In this document: positions 25,324 through 26,413 of the stretch, piece after piece | Layout: the number at the start of each line of letters is the position of its first letter | Position numbering within the stretch: position 1 is the first letter of the stretch | Source of the DNA: JANXSD01 sp043758125 | GTDB lineage: Bacteria; Bacteroidota; Bacteroidia; AKYH767-A; OLB10 | Reading direction: 5' to 3' | Length of the DNA stretch: 26,413 nt | Assembly (NCBI GenBank): GCA_043758125.1 | Contig: JAYVOC010000222.1 | Location: 1-26,413, forward strand | Translations under genes and position numbers: made by a program | The notes under the pieces: generated by a model | Told to the model about the DNA's origin: nothing | The model's database searches: none | The model's input: the letters and a program-made list of their open reading frames with translations, nothing else

Positions 25324-25364
25324 TTAAGTGATGAGAAATATTATTATTCGACTTGATCACTTAA
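25324..25364. other. Inverted repeat directly after the T9SS type B gene
   Basis: TTAAGTGAT (25324-25332) and ATCACTTAA (25356-25364) are perfect inverted copies separated by 23 bases. The repeat begins six bases after the stop codon of the minus-strand gene. Neither side has a good U-tract for that gene, so it may be a weak terminator, an RNA-stability hairpin or a protein-binding site. Confidence 0.45.
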
Positions 25365-25369
25365 AAAGA

Positions 25370-26413
25370 TTAACGTAATAGCGTAATGTTGCCGTGCTTG
25401 AATTTTTTACTTTTATCAACGCAGCTTTCATATTCTATCAAGAAATAATAAACACCTTCTGTACAATCAACATTTCTATATTTTCCATCCCAAGCAAAGT
25501 TATCGCTTTTGCTTTCGAATATTTTCGCTCCCCATCGATTGAAAATTAATAAACTATTTACAGTAATATTGGATGCCACAAAATTATAGCGATCGTTAAT
25601 GCCATCTTGATTGGGAGTAAATGTATTGGGAACAAATAGATATGCATCCTCACAATTATCGCCATCATTGTTTTTTATATTAATGAAAATTGAGTCAATA
25701 TTTTTGCAACTATTGGCATCCGAAACAATTAAATAAATCCAAGTTGCAGAATTTATGATTGCAGTTGTATTTGAGAAATTCGGGTTCGAGAAAAATGCAT
25801 TTCCTTTCCAAAAATAACTTAATGCTTGTGTATTATTACTTACCAATTGAATGTTATAACCAGCTTGTATCGTATCCTGACTTACATATATGGAGGCATC
25901 AGGCAAAGGTTCAACTGTGAGATTTAATATTGCAATGCTGTCGCAATTTTGATTGGGAATACTATGCGAAAATATTCCTGTTTGATTGTAAAATGAATTA
26001 CCAAATGCAAAATTTTCTCCCTTACAAATTGTGGCATACGTGTTCGATATTCCCCTAATGGTTTGTTTTAATGTTAATATTATTACGCTATCACATCCTA
26101 ACGAAGAAGTTAAAGTGTCTGTATAAATACCTGGTTGATTATAAATACTATTTCCAATAGTGATTGAATCGCCTACACACAAGGTTACACTAATGCTATC
26201 TATAATTTGGCGGATTGAAAGATTCGTAAAAATTATTTTTTTGCATCCTCCTGCAATGGAAATGGTGTCGATGTAGTTTCCAGTTAAGTTATAACTATTC
26301 GTTCCAACAACAACACTATCACCACTACAAATATTTACTGTATTGGAATCAATAAGTAAATTAGTAAAAGTTATGGAAGCTATAATAATGCTGTCGCAAC
26401 CAATAGCAGATGT
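25370..26413 (-). CDS. T9SS type B (gliding motility-associated C-terminal domain) surface protein, 3' part
   Basis: The frame is open to the window edge, so the gene continues upstream; 347 C-terminal residues are visible. A TTG at 26182 is only an internal Leu codon within a repeat. From the N-terminal side: part of one and then three further ~50-residue repeats with a C-x-G-D/E-S/N motif near the start and (G/N)CDS near the middle; a PKD/Ig-like segment (about 255-178 residues from the end, YFWKGNAFFSNPNFSNTT region); and a C-terminal CHU_C-type sorting domain. That domain shows FVPNTFTPNQDGINDRYNF, LIFNRWGAKIFES, WDGKYRNVDCTEGVYYFLI and a final HGNITLLR. Such proteins are exported by T9SS as large adhesins or surface fibres and are retained at the cell surface. 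Function beyond that is not evident. Confidence 0.9.
   Translation of the reverse strand, partial: TSAIGCDSIIIASITFTNLLIDSNTVNICSGDSVVVGTNSYNLTGNYIDTISIAGGCKKIIFTNLSIRQIIDSISVTLCVGDSITIGNSIYNQPGIYTDTLTSSLGCDSVIILTLKQTIRGISNTYATICKGENFAFGNSFYNQTGIFSHSIPNQNCDSIAILNLTVEPLPDASIYVSQDTIQAGYNIQLVSNNTQALSYFWKGNAFFSNPNFSNTTAIINSATWIYLIVSDANSCKNIDSIFINIKNNDGDNCEDAYLFVPNTFTPNQDGINDRYNFVASNITVNSLLIFNRWGAKIFESKSDNFAWDGKYRNVDCTEGVYYFLIEYESCVDKSKKFKHGNITLLR
25901..26413 (-). repeat. Tandem ~50-residue cysteine-containing repeats in the T9SS type B protein
   Basis: Repeat starts are marked by ICSGDS (codon at 26332), LCVGDS (26182) and ICKGEN (26029), giving periods of 50 and 51 residues; the end of an earlier unit is at the window edge (IGCDSIII). 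Each unit reads C-x-G-(D/E)-(S/N), then G-x-x-x-Y-N-x-x-G-x-(Y/F), then (G/N)C(D/K). The two cysteines per unit could form a disulfide. The units have diverged at DNA level, so they are old repeats. Confidence 0.8.

Overview
This AT-rich 26.4 kb window comes from a member of the Bacteroidota. Three secreted proteins carry type IX secretion (T9SS) C-terminal sorting domains, two of type A and one of type B (gliding-motility-type). There is a TonB-dependent receptor with an N-terminal carboxypeptidase-like domain. Upstream regions show TAnnTTTG -7 boxes, and Shine-Dalgarno sequences are not conspicuous. The order within the phylum cannot be fixed from the sequence alone; Chitinophagales/Sphingobacteriales-like or Flavobacteriales-like environmental bacteria are both possible. 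No insertion sequence, phage gene, CRISPR array, rRNA or convincing tRNA was found.

Layout. Positions 1-2726: the 3' end of queA (tRNA queuosine), a secreted T9SS protein with a regular ~56-residue repeat, a small monoheme cytochrome c lipoprotein, and hslR (Hsp15). Positions 2978-7218: a DUF4153 membrane protein, then a large secreted peptide-N-glycosidase F-like protein with a T9SS tail and a strong terminator. Positions 7233-8697: a methyltransferase-ZIP transporter pair on the minus strand. Positions 8698-9258 hold no gene. Positions 9259-12878: a corA-priA pair overlapping by 4 bases. Positions 12890-17085: a TonB-dependent receptor, a MORN/YwqK-repeat exported protein and a PlsC-type acyltransferase. 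Positions 17171-18121: a coiled-coil lipoprotein with its own promoter and terminator. Positions 18089-18731 hold no gene. Positions 18732-22003: ftsK followed by a lolA-like gene on the minus strand. Positions 22250-24566: a TauE/SafE exporter and a persulfide dioxygenase-rhodanese fusion, a likely sulfide-detoxification module. Positions 24615-26413: a SlyD-like prolyl isomerase and the 3' end of a large T9SS type B protein with ~50-residue cysteine-containing repeats.

Most of the window is ordinary chromosomal housekeeping (queA, hslR, corA, priA, ftsK, lolA, slyD-like) mixed with cell-surface functions. The most interesting parts are the PNGase F homologue, which keeps two of three catalytic acids, has Asp in place of the third and carries a large insertion; the TauE + persulfide dioxygenase-rhodanese pair, which recalls the staphylococcal cst locus; a propeller-like secreted protein with eight regularly spaced motifs; and a recurring pattern of -7 boxes very close to start codons, implying short 5' leaders. 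No clearly new multi-gene system was found.
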